Below are positions 34,475 through 43,619 of a stretch of 58,348 bases of DNA, in pieces. Every line of letters begins with the position of its first letter. Position 1 is the first letter of the stretch. The DNA comes from Methanobrevibacter sp. GTDB lineage: Archaea; Methanobacteriota; Methanobacteria; Methanobacteriales; Methanobacteriaceae. The stretch covers positions 1 to 58,348 of the forward strand of contig NZ_SUTM01000015.1 of assembly GCF_015062935.1 (NCBI RefSeq). The letters run 5' to 3'. Under the pieces are notes generated by a model. It ran no database searches and was not told where the DNA came from. It saw only the letters and a list, made by a program, of their open reading frames with translations. The position numbers and the translations under genes were made by a program.

Positions 34475-35406
34475 AATTCTCCTCCAGCCAATTTCATAAC
34501 ATTTAATGCATTTTGAATATCATTAATATTATCTATTTCTTCTGTAATTAATTTAAAGAAATATTTTAATTCTTCAACTTGATAGTCATTGCGTTGTTCA
34601 TTAAAATCGATTACTTTATTTTCATTTTTAAAAACTATTTGATTATTATAAATATCCCCAATAATAGTTTCATCTTCTTTAAAAATCATTAATTCTCTTA
34701 TTGGAAACCTACCAAAATAATCCAAATGTAATTCTAAAAGCAGATTATCATATTTTGCAATGTAGACTGCAATGTCTTCTGTATCTATTTCCAAAGTAGA
34801 TACTTTATCCAAAATTGCATCCACAGAATGGGGCATTCCAAACAGGTAAGTCAAATAGTCCCATTCATGGATTAAATCAATACTTACTCCACCGCCCAAT
34901 TCCTTTTTTGCACTATAGGACTTCCTGTAATCCTCATCAGGATGCCATTCGGGAAGATAAGTTGAACAAATTGATCTAACTCCATTTACCTGATTTAAAT
35001 CCAGATTCTCTTTAAGGTATTGAATTACACTTCCATGCCTTAATGGACAAGCAACATAACATGTTTTTGAGTTAAATTCATCGAAATTTTTATCTAAATC
35101 ATCGGAATAGACAATCGGTTTTTCTATAAAAAAGTTTTCAGAATTATCCTTAAATAATTTAAGAGTTTCATAATGGAGTTTTGTAGGATTGGTGATGAAA
35201 ATTGCATCATAATCTTTTGGAACTTCATCATAGCTGTGATACTCATTGGAAATATATTTGGCAATATCCTTATCCAATGGAGAATTGCTGCTTCTATAAG
35301 CATCTATCTGACAGTTAAAATCATCAGCCAAATAGTTTTTAATATTTGAAATATGCCTTTTAGCAATTGAGCCGATTCCAACAAAACAAATCTTTAAATC
35401 AAACAT
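34471..35406 (-). CDS. Gfo/Idh/MocA oxidoreductase with intact EKP motif
   Basis: About 311 aa. Start at ATG 35406 (FDLKICFVGIGSIAKRHISN), preceded by GAGGT, one base after the previous gene's stop; longer upstream reading would run through that gene. NAD(P)-binding GxGxxxKRH motif, EKP in NFFIEKPIVYSDD, and the later WHPDEDYRKSYSAKKELGGG. Similar in shape to its neighbour (35408-36424), with the shared LPxWHPxExY segment. Its step in the nonulosonate route is unknown; such enzymes may tailor the sugar. Confidence 0.83.
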   Translation of the reverse strand: MFDLKICFVGIGSIAKRHISNIKNYLADDFNCQIDAYRSSNSPLDKDIAKYISNEYHSYDEVPKDYDAIFITNPTKLHYETLKLFKDNSENFFIEKPIVYSDDLDKNFDEFNSKTCYVACPLRHGSVIQYLKENLDLNQVNGVRSICSTYLPEWHPDEDYRKSYSAKKELGGGVSIDLIHEWDYLTYLFGMPHSVDAILDKVSTLEIDTEDIAVYIAKYDNLLLELHLDYFGRFPIRELMIFKEDETIIGDIYNNQIVFKNENKVIDFNEQRNDYQVEELKYFFKLITEEIDNINDIQNALNVMKLAGGEL

Positions 35407-35407
35407 G

Positions 35408-36424
35408 TTAAACCTCAAAAACCTCACTATCAGAGATTTCTTCAATTCTATCAATAATATCCAATATATATTTATCCTTTTCAAAAGAGTGTAATCCGCA
35501 TTCTGCATTGCCTGACAGGACACTGAAAAAGTCCTTAATTTCTTCAAGATACGCATTTTCAATGATTGTCTGATTATAATCATTTTCTTTTGAGATTTCC
35601 TCATATAAATTCAATTTCTTCATTTCATTCACGTCAAAATCAAATTCTTCAAAACCTTGAGGAGTTCCATCCCAAGACAAATAAATATCCTCGTTAATGA
35701 TTTCCAAGTTCCTTACAGCTTTACGTGATGCCAAATCAACAATTAAAGCGCCACGACTGCCGTTTTCATGAATAATATTTATAAAAAAGCTGTCTGGATA
35801 GTCAATTTCCAAATCAGTGATCTTATTTTTAGATACATGCAATTTCTCAATATTGCCGAATACATTTACAATCCACGGCAGTTCAATAGCTAAAATTTCT
35901 CTACAACCATTAGTTTTTTTATTTCCCACGAAAAAGTTTTTATAACTCTCCCAAGGGTGCCAATCCGGCAAATAATTACCTATATGATAGATATAATTAG
36001 TAACTTTGTCTGAATCCTGAACCTGTGAGTCAATGTAATTGATTTCTTTTCTGTAAAGTTGTGTTGATGATAAAAACAAGACTAACTCATTTTCATTGGA
36101 CAAATCAATATTTTCAGTATAACCCTCACTAACCAAATTGATTTCGGTGAAAACATTCAAATTTGAATTTAAAGCCTGTTTAATTAAATTAGAATGAGTT
36201 AATGGTGGAGTTGATATAAACACTGCATCAAAATTATCTAAATTAAAAAATTCATTGGAATCATTAAAAACATCAATATTAAATAATGATTTTACCTCAT
36301 TACATCTCTCATCACTATTATCAATTCCAACAACATTTATTTCAGGAAAATTTTCTTTTATTAGTCTAATTCTTCTTTTTCCCATTGAACCTAAACCGAT
36401 TACACCAACATTCAAATTTATCAC
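35408..36424 (-). CDS. Gfo/Idh/MocA-like protein lacking the EKP lysine
   Basis: A 338-aa paralogue-like partner of 34471-35406. The Rossmann motif is VGVIGLGSMGKRRIRLI. Where relatives have EKP it reads FTEINLVSEG, so the conserved catalytic Lys is missing. It may be non-catalytic, or a subunit of a complex with the next gene product. The start is uncertain: GTG at 36424 overlaps the stop of the epimerase gene (GTGA), while TTG at 36415 has GGAGTGAT four bases before it. Confidence 0.8.
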   Translation of the reverse strand: MINLNVGVIGLGSMGKRRIRLIKENFPEINVVGIDNSDERCNEVKSLFNIDVFNDSNEFFNLDNFDAVFISTPPLTHSNLIKQALNSNLNVFTEINLVSEGYTENIDLSNENELVLFLSSTQLYRKEINYIDSQVQDSDKVTNYIYHIGNYLPDWHPWESYKNFFVGNKKTNGCREILAIELPWIVNVFGNIEKLHVSKNKITDLEIDYPDSFFINIIHENGSRGALIVDLASRKAVRNLEIINEDIYLSWDGTPQGFEEFDFDVNEMKKLNLYEEISKENDYNQTIIENAYLEEIKDFFSVLSGNAECGLHSFEKDKYILDIIDRIEEISDSEVFEV

Positions 36425-37554
36425 TCCAACTCAAAAAATTTCTTATTTAATAAATCATCATTAATATCTAACTTATTTAAAATTTTACAGATATTTTCAC
36501 CAGATTTCCCATCTCCATAGGGATTAATACAATTATTTAATTTATTTTGATAATCTTCACTTTTAATATAATTCATGGCATTTAAAATTTCATTGGAATC
36601 ATAATCAACATCAATAACATTCTCTGCCTTTTCACGGCCAGCCTGCCTAGTTCCGATATTAATTACAGGCAGCTTAAATGAAGAAGATTCAATTATTCCA
36701 CTGCTTGAGTTTCCTATCAATGCACTGGCTAACCCCAAAAGACCAATGAAATCGTCGTGAGGGATGTTCTTATAAGCGTCAACATCATATTCGTTTATTT
36801 TCTCAATCATTGCCCTTCCGCCTGCATCTGCATTCGGATAAACCAATAAGATCTGATAATCAGTAGAGGTTACCGCATCTAAAGTTTGTTTAATCTGATT
36901 AGATGAGTCTTCAACCTCCAAACTAACAGGATGCTGCAATACAAGAATGAAATCATGTGCAATATTATATTTTTCCTTCAAATGCTTTTCATCAATTTTA
37001 TCTTTAATTTTAATTATTGAATCTAATCCAGGCGCTCCAACAACAAAAATATTGTCCGGATTTTCACCCATTTGCCTTATTCTTGATGCGCTTTTTTCAG
37101 TTGCCGCAAAGTGAATATTGGACAATTTTGTTATTGCATGGCGAGCGGAATCATCGACGGTTGATGAAACATCACCACCATGAATATGTGCAACAGGAAT
37201 CTGCAGATAGGAAGCGACAATTGCTCCGGCCAGCATTTCACCACGGTCTCCTAAAAGTAAAACGACATCAGGTTTTATTTCAACCATCAGTTGTGTTAAA
37301 TCGCCGATGAGATTACCAATGAATGCAGACATTGACTGCTCATCGTCTTTTAAAAATGTTTGATTAATAACATGTAAATTAAAATTATCCTTTTTAACTT
37401 CATCTAATGAATATCCAAATTCTTCCATTAAATGCATACCAGTTACTGCAACTTCCAGGCGAATATTTTCATCATTATCCAATAATTCCAAGGCATCGTG
37501 CATTAAACCGTAATCTGCTCTTGTTCCAGTAATATATAATACTTTCTTTAACAT
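36421..37554 (-). CDS. Hydrolysing nucleotide-sugar 2-epimerase, NeuC/LegG-like
   Basis: About 377 aa. The start KKVLYITGTRADYGLMHDAL is typical of NeuC/LegG, which release NDP and invert C2 to give a free ManNAc-type sugar. Other motifs: VLLLGDRGEMLAGAIVAS, VAHIHGGDVSSTVDDSARHA, and the phosphate/UDP-binding IGNSSSGIIESSSFKLPVIN. The ATG at 37554 lies two bases after the synthase stop; a longer start would overlap that gene. Product feeds the adjacent synthase. Confidence 0.9.
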   Translation of the reverse strand: MLKKVLYITGTRADYGLMHDALELLDNDENIRLEVAVTGMHLMEEFGYSLDEVKKDNFNLHVINQTFLKDDEQSMSAFIGNLIGDLTQLMVEIKPDVVLLLGDRGEMLAGAIVASYLQIPVAHIHGGDVSSTVDDSARHAITKLSNIHFAATEKSASRIRQMGENPDNIFVVGAPGLDSIIKIKDKIDEKHLKEKYNIAHDFILVLQHPVSLEVEDSSNQIKQTLDAVTSTDYQILLVYPNADAGGRAMIEKINEYDVDAYKNIPHDDFIGLLGLASALIGNSSSGIIESSSFKLPVINIGTRQAGREKAENVIDVDYDSNEILNAMNYIKSEDYQNKLNNCINPYGDGKSGENICKILNKLDINDDLLNKKFFELE

Positions 37555-37556
37555 AA

Positions 37557-38591
37557 TTATTCCAAATCTTCCCATTGCAAAACATGACCTGATTTTAGGT
37601 CTTTATTAACTGTTTTGCCTATTAAATCATCAACATACTTAGGAGCAATACCTGTTCCAGGCCGTTTAATTGACAGCATCTCTTTTTCAAGCACATCCCC
37701 TTTTTTGAGATTATCATTTAAAATGATGCTTTTTCTTGCAACCTTTTTAATTTCATTTTCATTTTCAGAAAATTTCCTAACACCATCCCCCATTGCAACC
37801 TCAACATGCCTGATTGCACTTACCATAGCTTTAAATTCCTCAGGATTTAAAGACGCCTTATGGTCCGGGCCTTCGAGCGTTTTATCCAATGTAAAATGTT
37901 TTTCAACAACACATGCACCCAATGCAACAGCTGCAATCGGAAGTTCTATGCCCTGAGAATGGTCTGAAAATCCGATTGGCACATCCAATTCATTTTGTAA
38001 TGTTTTTATGAAATTTAGATTTGCTTCCTCAAATGAAGTCGGATATCCTGTAATGCAATGCAAAATGCATAACTTTTCCTTATTTTCAATGAAATCATAG
38101 GTTTCTTTAATCTCTTCCAAGGTAGCCATGCCTGTTGACAAAATTAATGGTTTATCAGTATTTAAAACATAATCAATCAGTTCAAAATTATTCAGTTCAC
38201 CTGAACCCAATTTATAAAGTGAAACACCTAACTTCTCTAAAAGATCCACACTTTTAAAATCAAAAGGTGAAGATAAAAATACTACTCCACACTCTTCAGC
38301 ATAGCTTTTAAGTTCATAAAAATCATCATATGACAATTCCAATTTTTTTAGCATTTCAAGTTGTGAATTTTCATTAGTATTTTTTTCCTGATATTCAGCA
38401 GTTTTTGCATTTTCACTAACCAAATCCTCACTGACAAAAGTTTGAAATTTAACAGCATCAACACCACATTTACTAGCTGATTTAATCATTTTACGAGCAA
38501 GTTCAATACTGCCATTATGATTAACACCAATTTCAGCAATGATAAATGTAGATTTAACATTCGATTTATTACATTCAGCATCAAAAATCAT
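37557..38591 (-). CDS. Nonulosonic acid synthase (NeuB/LegI-like)
   Basis: A 344-aa enzyme condensing a six-carbon amino sugar with PEP to give a sialic-type nine-carbon acid. The TIM-barrel domain has FIIAEIGVNHNGSIELARKM, DAVKFQTF, LGSGELNNFELI and VEKHFTLDKTLEGPDHKASL. The C-terminal SAF (antifreeze-like) domain covers about 280-344. First gene of the minus-strand unit that continues with the 2-epimerase. Sequence alone does not separate sialic from legionaminic acid, but the dehydratase and aminotransferase nearby favour the latter. Confidence 0.92.
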   Translation of the reverse strand: MIFDAECNKSNVKSTFIIAEIGVNHNGSIELARKMIKSASKCGVDAVKFQTFVSEDLVSENAKTAEYQEKNTNENSQLEMLKKLELSYDDFYELKSYAEECGVVFLSSPFDFKSVDLLEKLGVSLYKLGSGELNNFELIDYVLNTDKPLILSTGMATLEEIKETYDFIENKEKLCILHCITGYPTSFEEANLNFIKTLQNELDVPIGFSDHSQGIELPIAAVALGACVVEKHFTLDKTLEGPDHKASLNPEEFKAMVSAIRHVEVAMGDGVRKFSENENEIKKVARKSIILNDNLKKGDVLEKEMLSIKRPGTGIAPKYVDDLIGKTVNKDLKSGHVLQWEDLE

Positions 38592-38704
38592 GAAAAAAAC
38601 CTAACTAATTCAATATATCATAATATATTATTAATATAATAAAATTTTATGTATTGCCTAAAAAAATAAGTTTAAAATAAGAAAATAAAATATTATAAAA
38701 AATA

Positions 38705-39505
38705 CTATTTATTTTTATAATTAATTAAATTATTTTCAATTGATTTTAAAAAAGGAAATTTACTGCCTAAAATTGTAACAATTGGGAATTTCCTATCAGT
38801 ATTAATTATGTAACGTTCTTTAATGCTTAGACCTTTTTTATAAACAAAAACATTTAATAAATATTCACTAAAGAAACCTAAAATTCTTTGGTTATCATCA
38901 GGATATGATGAAAAATCAATTACCTGTTTTAATTCATTAAGAACATCAAAGAGCCATGAAAAATATTCATCAGCTACTTCTTTTTTACAAATAAACATAT
39001 TACAATTATATCCTCCTTTACTATTCATAAGATATTGGTATGAAGAATAATAATCAGAAAATTTATTTTTTATAAGATTTTCTAATTTTATATAATCCTC
39101 CCATTTTGCACCATAATCTGGATTTAAGCTTATAGCCTTTTGAATACCCTCTCTTAAAATATCATGAGAATTAGTTTTTTGAGGAAGAATAATATCAAAA
39201 TTTTCTAAATCATTTTGAATATCATCAACAGTTAATTTATCACCAAAAATATTTCTTACAAACCAACGCCTATACTGACAAAAACCAATTATATCTGCAT
39301 CAGAATGCTTCCAAGCCCAATATTGACCTGTCAATTCTGCATAATAAATATTAAGTTCAGATATGTTATCGCCAACATCATCTCGTAAATATCCAAAATC
39401 ATCATCCGAAAAAATACTGCCATTCAATAAAGGAACATATGGAGGGCATTTATAATTTTCATTTATCTTCTTATGAGTTAAAACATAAACTTCAGTTTTC
39501 ATCAA
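38705..39505 (-). CDS. DUF4422 glycosyltransferase, copy 2
   Basis: A 266-aa paralogue of 30282-31082, exactly the same length. Matching motifs: VYVLTHKKINENYKCPPYVP, SDDDFGYLRDDVGDNIS, LTGQYWAWKHSDADIIGFCQ and YRRWFVRN. The two copies bracket the nonulosonate cluster in the same orientation. Likely adds a sugar to the same or a related repeat unit. A gap of 113 bases separates it from the synthase gene. Confidence 0.82.
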   Translation of the reverse strand: MMKTEVYVLTHKKINENYKCPPYVPLLNGSIFSDDDFGYLRDDVGDNISELNIYYAELTGQYWAWKHSDADIIGFCQYRRWFVRNIFGDKLTVDDIQNDLENFDIILPQKTNSHDILREGIQKAISLNPDYGAKWEDYIKLENLIKNKFSDYYSSYQYLMNSKGGYNCNMFICKKEVADEYFSWLFDVLNELKQVIDFSSYPDDNQRILGFFSEYLLNVFVYKKGLSIKERYIINTDRKFPIVTILGSKFPFLKSIENNLINYKNK

Positions 39506-39767
39506 AATTCACGCATATTTATTGAATTAAAATATTTAGTTAATTACAATAATATTTTAAATTTTTATTTTAAATAATTTTTTATCTTAAAATACGAAAT
39601 ATTTTTCCAAAAAGCATAATTAGTTTCAATTAATTTAATGTTAGTTAAAAAAAAAATAATTAATTTAGTTTCACCTATTTTTCAAGACATTAAACTATTT
39701 TTTCAGACATAATTTTATAAATAAAACTCATTCACTCACTTTGAACACACACTCAATAATTCTAATT

Positions 39768-41774
39768 TTAGTTTAATTTTTCATTATCACATGCCCTTTT
39801 AATTAGCATGTCTTGATATTCAATAGGCAAATCCTTAAAATAGGAACTAAATCCCCAAACACGAACAATTAAATTAGGATATCTATCAGGATGTTTCTTT
39901 GCATCAATTAGGATTTTTGATGAAACAACATTAAGCTGCATCTGAAAAACACCCATGTTTAAACTCATTTTAAGAAAATCAAGAAATTTATTGAAATTTT
40001 TCTCAATGAAATCTGGAGCAACCATAAAATCCACTACATTCCCATTGAACTTATGATTAGTATAATCCAGTTTAGATGCAAAATGCATAATTTCAGTGTA
40101 ATCATTATTATCATCTAAAGAGATGTGCACATTAAACGGTTCATAATCCTTTCTACCATCTAGAGATGCAGAAATATCTAAAGATCCGCTTATGTAACTT
40201 GGTGCACTTAATCCAAATTTAAATTTACCCCCGTATCGTGTTCTTTCACTCTCAAAAACATCATCAACAAAACATATAATTTCATTAGTTAATCTAATAA
40301 TTTCCGAATCATCCATCCCAAATCTTTTTTGGTTTTTAAGTTCATTTAATAATACTTGATCTTGAAAATTTGCTTTTCGACTTTCGTTTAATTCTTCAAA
40401 GGAGTATTTTTCATCATCAAAAACTAATTTTTTTATATTATACAAACTATTTACAGTATTCGATAATGATACTGAAGTTAATCCATAATTATTATAAACA
40501 GCACCACCTTCCGATACATCATTATTATTATTATCAATGAATAATGAAATAATTGGATCTTCTTCCCAAACATAATTATTAATTTGATTTAAAATTTCAT
40601 TTACATGATATTTCAGATAAATTTTATAATCCTCCAAGAATTCGTTAAAGTTTGAATATTTTGATAATTCTTCATTATCCAATAACTCATTTAATGGTTT
40701 TAAAAAGATAATAAGATTAACATTATTTAATTCTAAACCTTTACCTACTGGCGCAGGTTCCCAACAGGCAGAAACAATATAGTTATATGCATCTTCTTTT
40801 TCATATCCAAATTCTATTAAATTTTTTATGACTAAATCATCATTTGACAATAATGGTGAACCAATTCCAGTAGCCAATGTTTCAACAGCAAGCTCCATCA
40901 AATCATCCGGTGTGTTATCAGAATATCTCAAAATGATTTTTGGATCAGGTAAGTTAAGTTCTTTTAAAGCATTAATGAATAAATATGTTAAATCATTGCA
41001 AAAATAGGAATTATCTTCATTTAATCCTCCTAAAACAATGATTTGGCCAGTGTCTCCCGCAAGTGCATCACTTTTGAAATAATAATAACTATGAAGTTTT
41101 ATTATAAAATCTTTAATTAGTTCATATGCTTCGTTTTTACTAATATTATCCTTTTCATACAAATCATTCAAAATTAAATCAATCCTTCCCACACCATTTA
41201 AATGATGATTTGTTTGCCATAATGTTTGATTAAAAAATAAAATTCTTTGTAATGCTTCTTTAAACGATTCTGCTTTTTTAAATTTAATATTTTCCAGATA
41301 AGCTATATATTCAAATTTATCTTCGCGATTAGATGACATCAATTCCTCAATTTCACGATCAATTAATATTTCAAAAGCTTTTAATGTATCTAATTGATTT
41401 GATGAAAATTCATTTTGAGTATTATAAAATACTTTCAAATCTTCTATCGAATTATTTAAAATTTTACTATAATCCATAGTAATATTTCCTATAATCCTAT
41501 TTTCATAATTTAAACATTTCCAAGAGTCTAATGTGAAAATAAATCCTTCTTTAGGAATATTAATATTAATTTTTGCAAATAAATCTTGTATTTGTTTTCC
41601 TTTTGTCTGTTTTAAAGAAGGAGTATAAAAATCATGTAATCTCTTAAAAATATTATTCGAATAATATTTATTTAATTTTTTTGACAACGCCTTAAAAATT
41701 AATATTTTTTTTGCATACTCAAAAAATCCTAGCTTTAAAAGGATTGATTTGAGATTTAGTATTAAATTAACCAT
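39768..41774 (-). CDS. Glycyl radical enzyme of the CxEP (eliminase-like) type, function unknown
   Basis: A 668-aa enzyme, shorter than most glycyl radical enzymes (about 750-850). Active-site Cys337 lies in VSACWEPAPVGKG; the CxEP form, with Glu339, is that of dehydratase/lyase members (glycerol dehydratase, choline lyase) and not of pyruvate formate-lyase. The radical Gly641 lies in IVRVWGFSSYFKDL, the RVxG motif. LDGRKDYEPF (538-547) is the conserved loop before it. N-terminal ~50 residues are basic and hydrophobic. It is divergent from a flippase gene and the matching activase (43620-44339). Its substrate is unknown; a glycan precursor or its polyol/amino-alcohol substituent is the guess from context. 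Confidence 0.88.
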   Translation of the reverse strand: MVNLILNLKSILLKLGFFEYAKKILIFKALSKKLNKYYSNNIFKRLHDFYTPSLKQTKGKQIQDLFAKININIPKEGFIFTLDSWKCLNYENRIIGNITMDYSKILNNSIEDLKVFYNTQNEFSSNQLDTLKAFEILIDREIEELMSSNREDKFEYIAYLENIKFKKAESFKEALQRILFFNQTLWQTNHHLNGVGRIDLILNDLYEKDNISKNEAYELIKDFIIKLHSYYYFKSDALAGDTGQIIVLGGLNEDNSYFCNDLTYLFINALKELNLPDPKIILRYSDNTPDDLMELAVETLATGIGSPLLSNDDLVIKNLIEFGYEKEDAYNYIVSACWEPAPVGKGLELNNVNLIIFLKPLNELLDNEELSKYSNFNEFLEDYKIYLKYHVNEILNQINNYVWEEDPIISLFIDNNNNDVSEGGAVYNNYGLTSVSLSNTVNSLYNIKKLVFDDEKYSFEELNESRKANFQDQVLLNELKNQKRFGMDDSEIIRLTNEIICFVDDVFESERTRYGGKFKFGLSAPSYISGSLDISASLDGRKDYEPFNVHISLDDNNDYTEIMHFASKLDYTNHKFNGNVVDFMVAPDFIEKNFNKFLDFLKMSLNMGVFQMQLNVVSSKILIDAKKHPDRYPNLIVRVWGFSSYFKDLPIEYQDMLIKRACDNEKLN

Positions 41775-42174
41775 AAATACACCAAATTCAATTTATAAAT
41801 AAATATAAAACTCTACTTTGAATATATGCTCAAATCATATTAGTCATTTTTATATTATTTATCCATTATACATAAAATTTTGTAAAATAATTCAATAGTG
41901 AAAATTAATTTCAAAGAAGATACTATTAAAATAAGATATTAAATAAAAACCGAACATTTTTTAGTTATAAAAAATATTATCTTCAAAAAATAGTTTTTAA
42001 TAAATTTTAGTCATAAATCAGTTAATACTAAAATTGACAAAAAATTTATTTATACAAACTTTAATAAAGAAGATTAAAGAAAATATATTACACTTTTAAT
42101 TAATTAAACTATTTAAATTAAATAATTATCATTTTAGAAGAAATTTATAATTAAAATTTAAAACTGTTGATTTT
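41775..42174. promoter_or_regulatory. Divergent promoter region, glycyl radical enzyme / flippase
   Basis: A 400-base, highly AT-rich spacer without ORFs. On the minus strand a TATA-like TTTATATTTATTTATAA (about 41790-41810) lies close to the glycyl radical enzyme ATG, with TTGGTGT as its ribosome site. On the plus strand TATA-like candidates lie at 42047-42056 and 42113-42125 before the flippase. No clear operator repeat was found. Confidence 0.4.
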
Positions 42175-43602
42175 ATGAGTCAAGTGCGAAAAATATTTAA
42201 AAATATGAGTTGGCTATTAATATCACAAATAATTGCCAGTATTTGCGGGTTTATTTGGACAATCGTTATTGCACAATACTTGGGAGTTAATGATTACGGA
42301 ATTTTAGGATTTGCAATATCATTTACAGGAATTTTAACTGTATTAAATGATTTAGGTGTTGGAACCCATATCATCAGACATGTAGCGACAGATTATGATT
42401 CGGCTAATCATTACCTGGGAAATGCAATTCCTTTAAAATCTTTATTTTCTACATTTAATTTTGGAATATCATTAATTATATTAATAATAATGAAATGTAA
42501 CCCACTTACAATTCAAATAACACTACTGTTTACAATAGAATCTATTATTAAATCATTCTTTAGTTTATTTAGTAGCACATTTCAAGCTGTTGAAGAAGGA
42601 AAATATCAAGCAATTGGCAATACAATAATGAATTCATTATTACTACTTTTTGTTTTCATCGTAATTTTTACAGATACAGGTATTTTTGGAATAACTTTTG
42701 CATATGTCCTTTCAAACATTATTGCACTAATTTACATATTTTATGCATTTAATAAGCATATTACAAAAGTTACCATCAACTTTGACAAAGAATTCTGTAA
42801 GAAAATAACACTTGCCTCAATCCCATTTGCAATAAGTGGATTATTATCCACACTTTATTATTCCGTTGACATGATTATGCTTACCCCTATGGCCGGAGAC
42901 TATGCAACAGGAATATATAATGCAACTTATAGACTTATTTCTGTTTTAACCTTATTTTATGGAGTTTATACTGCAGTTATATTTCCTGTAATGAGCAGAA
43001 TGTTTAAAAATGATAAGAAAATGTTATCTGTTAGTTTTGAAAAGTCAACTAAATATCTAATGCTTATCATCATCCCAATTGCTATTGCAACTCAATTTTA
43101 CTCAACAGATATTGTTGTTTTATTCTTCGGCAGAGAATATGCGGCTGCTTCAACACCTTTATCCATATTAATATGGACAGTTTGCTTAGTATTCTTCAAT
43201 GCATCAATAGCAACCGTTTTAAATGCTTCATTTAAAGAAATGACAGTGACAAAACTCAATTTCATTGCTGTAATATTTAATGTAGTTTTGAACTTATTTA
43301 TGATTCCTAAATACACATATAATGGAGCTGCAATTACAACAGTATTGACTGATTTATTACTCCTATTCCTATATTTATACTCTATGAAACAGATTATATC
43401 CCCAGATAAAAAATTTTACTTAAGTATTGGAAAAATAATTATCGGATCTGCAATATTAGGAATTGCATTATATTTCTTAAACTTAAATATGTGGATAGCT
43501 ATTCCAGTAGGAATAATAATATATTTTGTAACAATTTTCATTTTAAGAGTATTTGATGATGACGACAAATATATTGTAAAAGAGATTTTAGGAAGAAACT
43601 AA
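42175..43602 (+). CDS. Wzx-type oligosaccharide flippase
   Basis: A 475-aa MATE/MOP-superfamily membrane protein with 12-14 spans. It opens with RKIFKNMSWLLISQIIASIC and has VIAQYLGVNDYGILGFAISF, the classic start of polysaccharide flippases. It would move a lipid-linked glycan across the membrane for assembly outside. The activase gene follows after 17 bases in the same direction, so both are on one mRNA. Together with the island's transferases it points to a membrane-lipid-carried repeat unit. Confidence 0.9.
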   Translation: MSQVRKIFKNMSWLLISQIIASICGFIWTIVIAQYLGVNDYGILGFAISFTGILTVLNDLGVGTHIIRHVATDYDSANHYLGNAIPLKSLFSTFNFGISLIILIIMKCNPLTIQITLLFTIESIIKSFFSLFSSTFQAVEEGKYQAIGNTIMNSLLLLFVFIVIFTDTGIFGITFAYVLSNIIALIYIFYAFNKHITKVTINFDKEFCKKITLASIPFAISGLLSTLYYSVDMIMLTPMAGDYATGIYNATYRLISVLTLFYGVYTAVIFPVMSRMFKNDKKMLSVSFEKSTKYLMLIIIPIAIATQFYSTDIVVLFFGREYAAASTPLSILIWTVCLVFFNASIATVLNASFKEMTVTKLNFIAVIFNVVLNLFMIPKYTYNGAAITTVLTDLLLLFLYLYSMKQIISPDKKFYLSIGKIIIGSAILGIALYFLNLNMWIAIPVGIIIYFVTIFILRVFDDDDKYIVKEILGRN

Positions 43603-43619
43603 CAATTACGGACAATAAA

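Noticed and set aside
34471-35604. Longer start (35604) for the first Gfo/Idh gene
   Set aside because: The extra 66 codons lie inside the upstream gene in another frame, and the ATG at 35406 has a good ribosome site.
39768-41774. Calling the glycyl radical enzyme pyruvate formate-lyase
   Set aside because: The active site is CxEP with a single Cys rather than the adjacent Cys-Cys of pyruvate formate-lyase, and the context is glycan synthesis.
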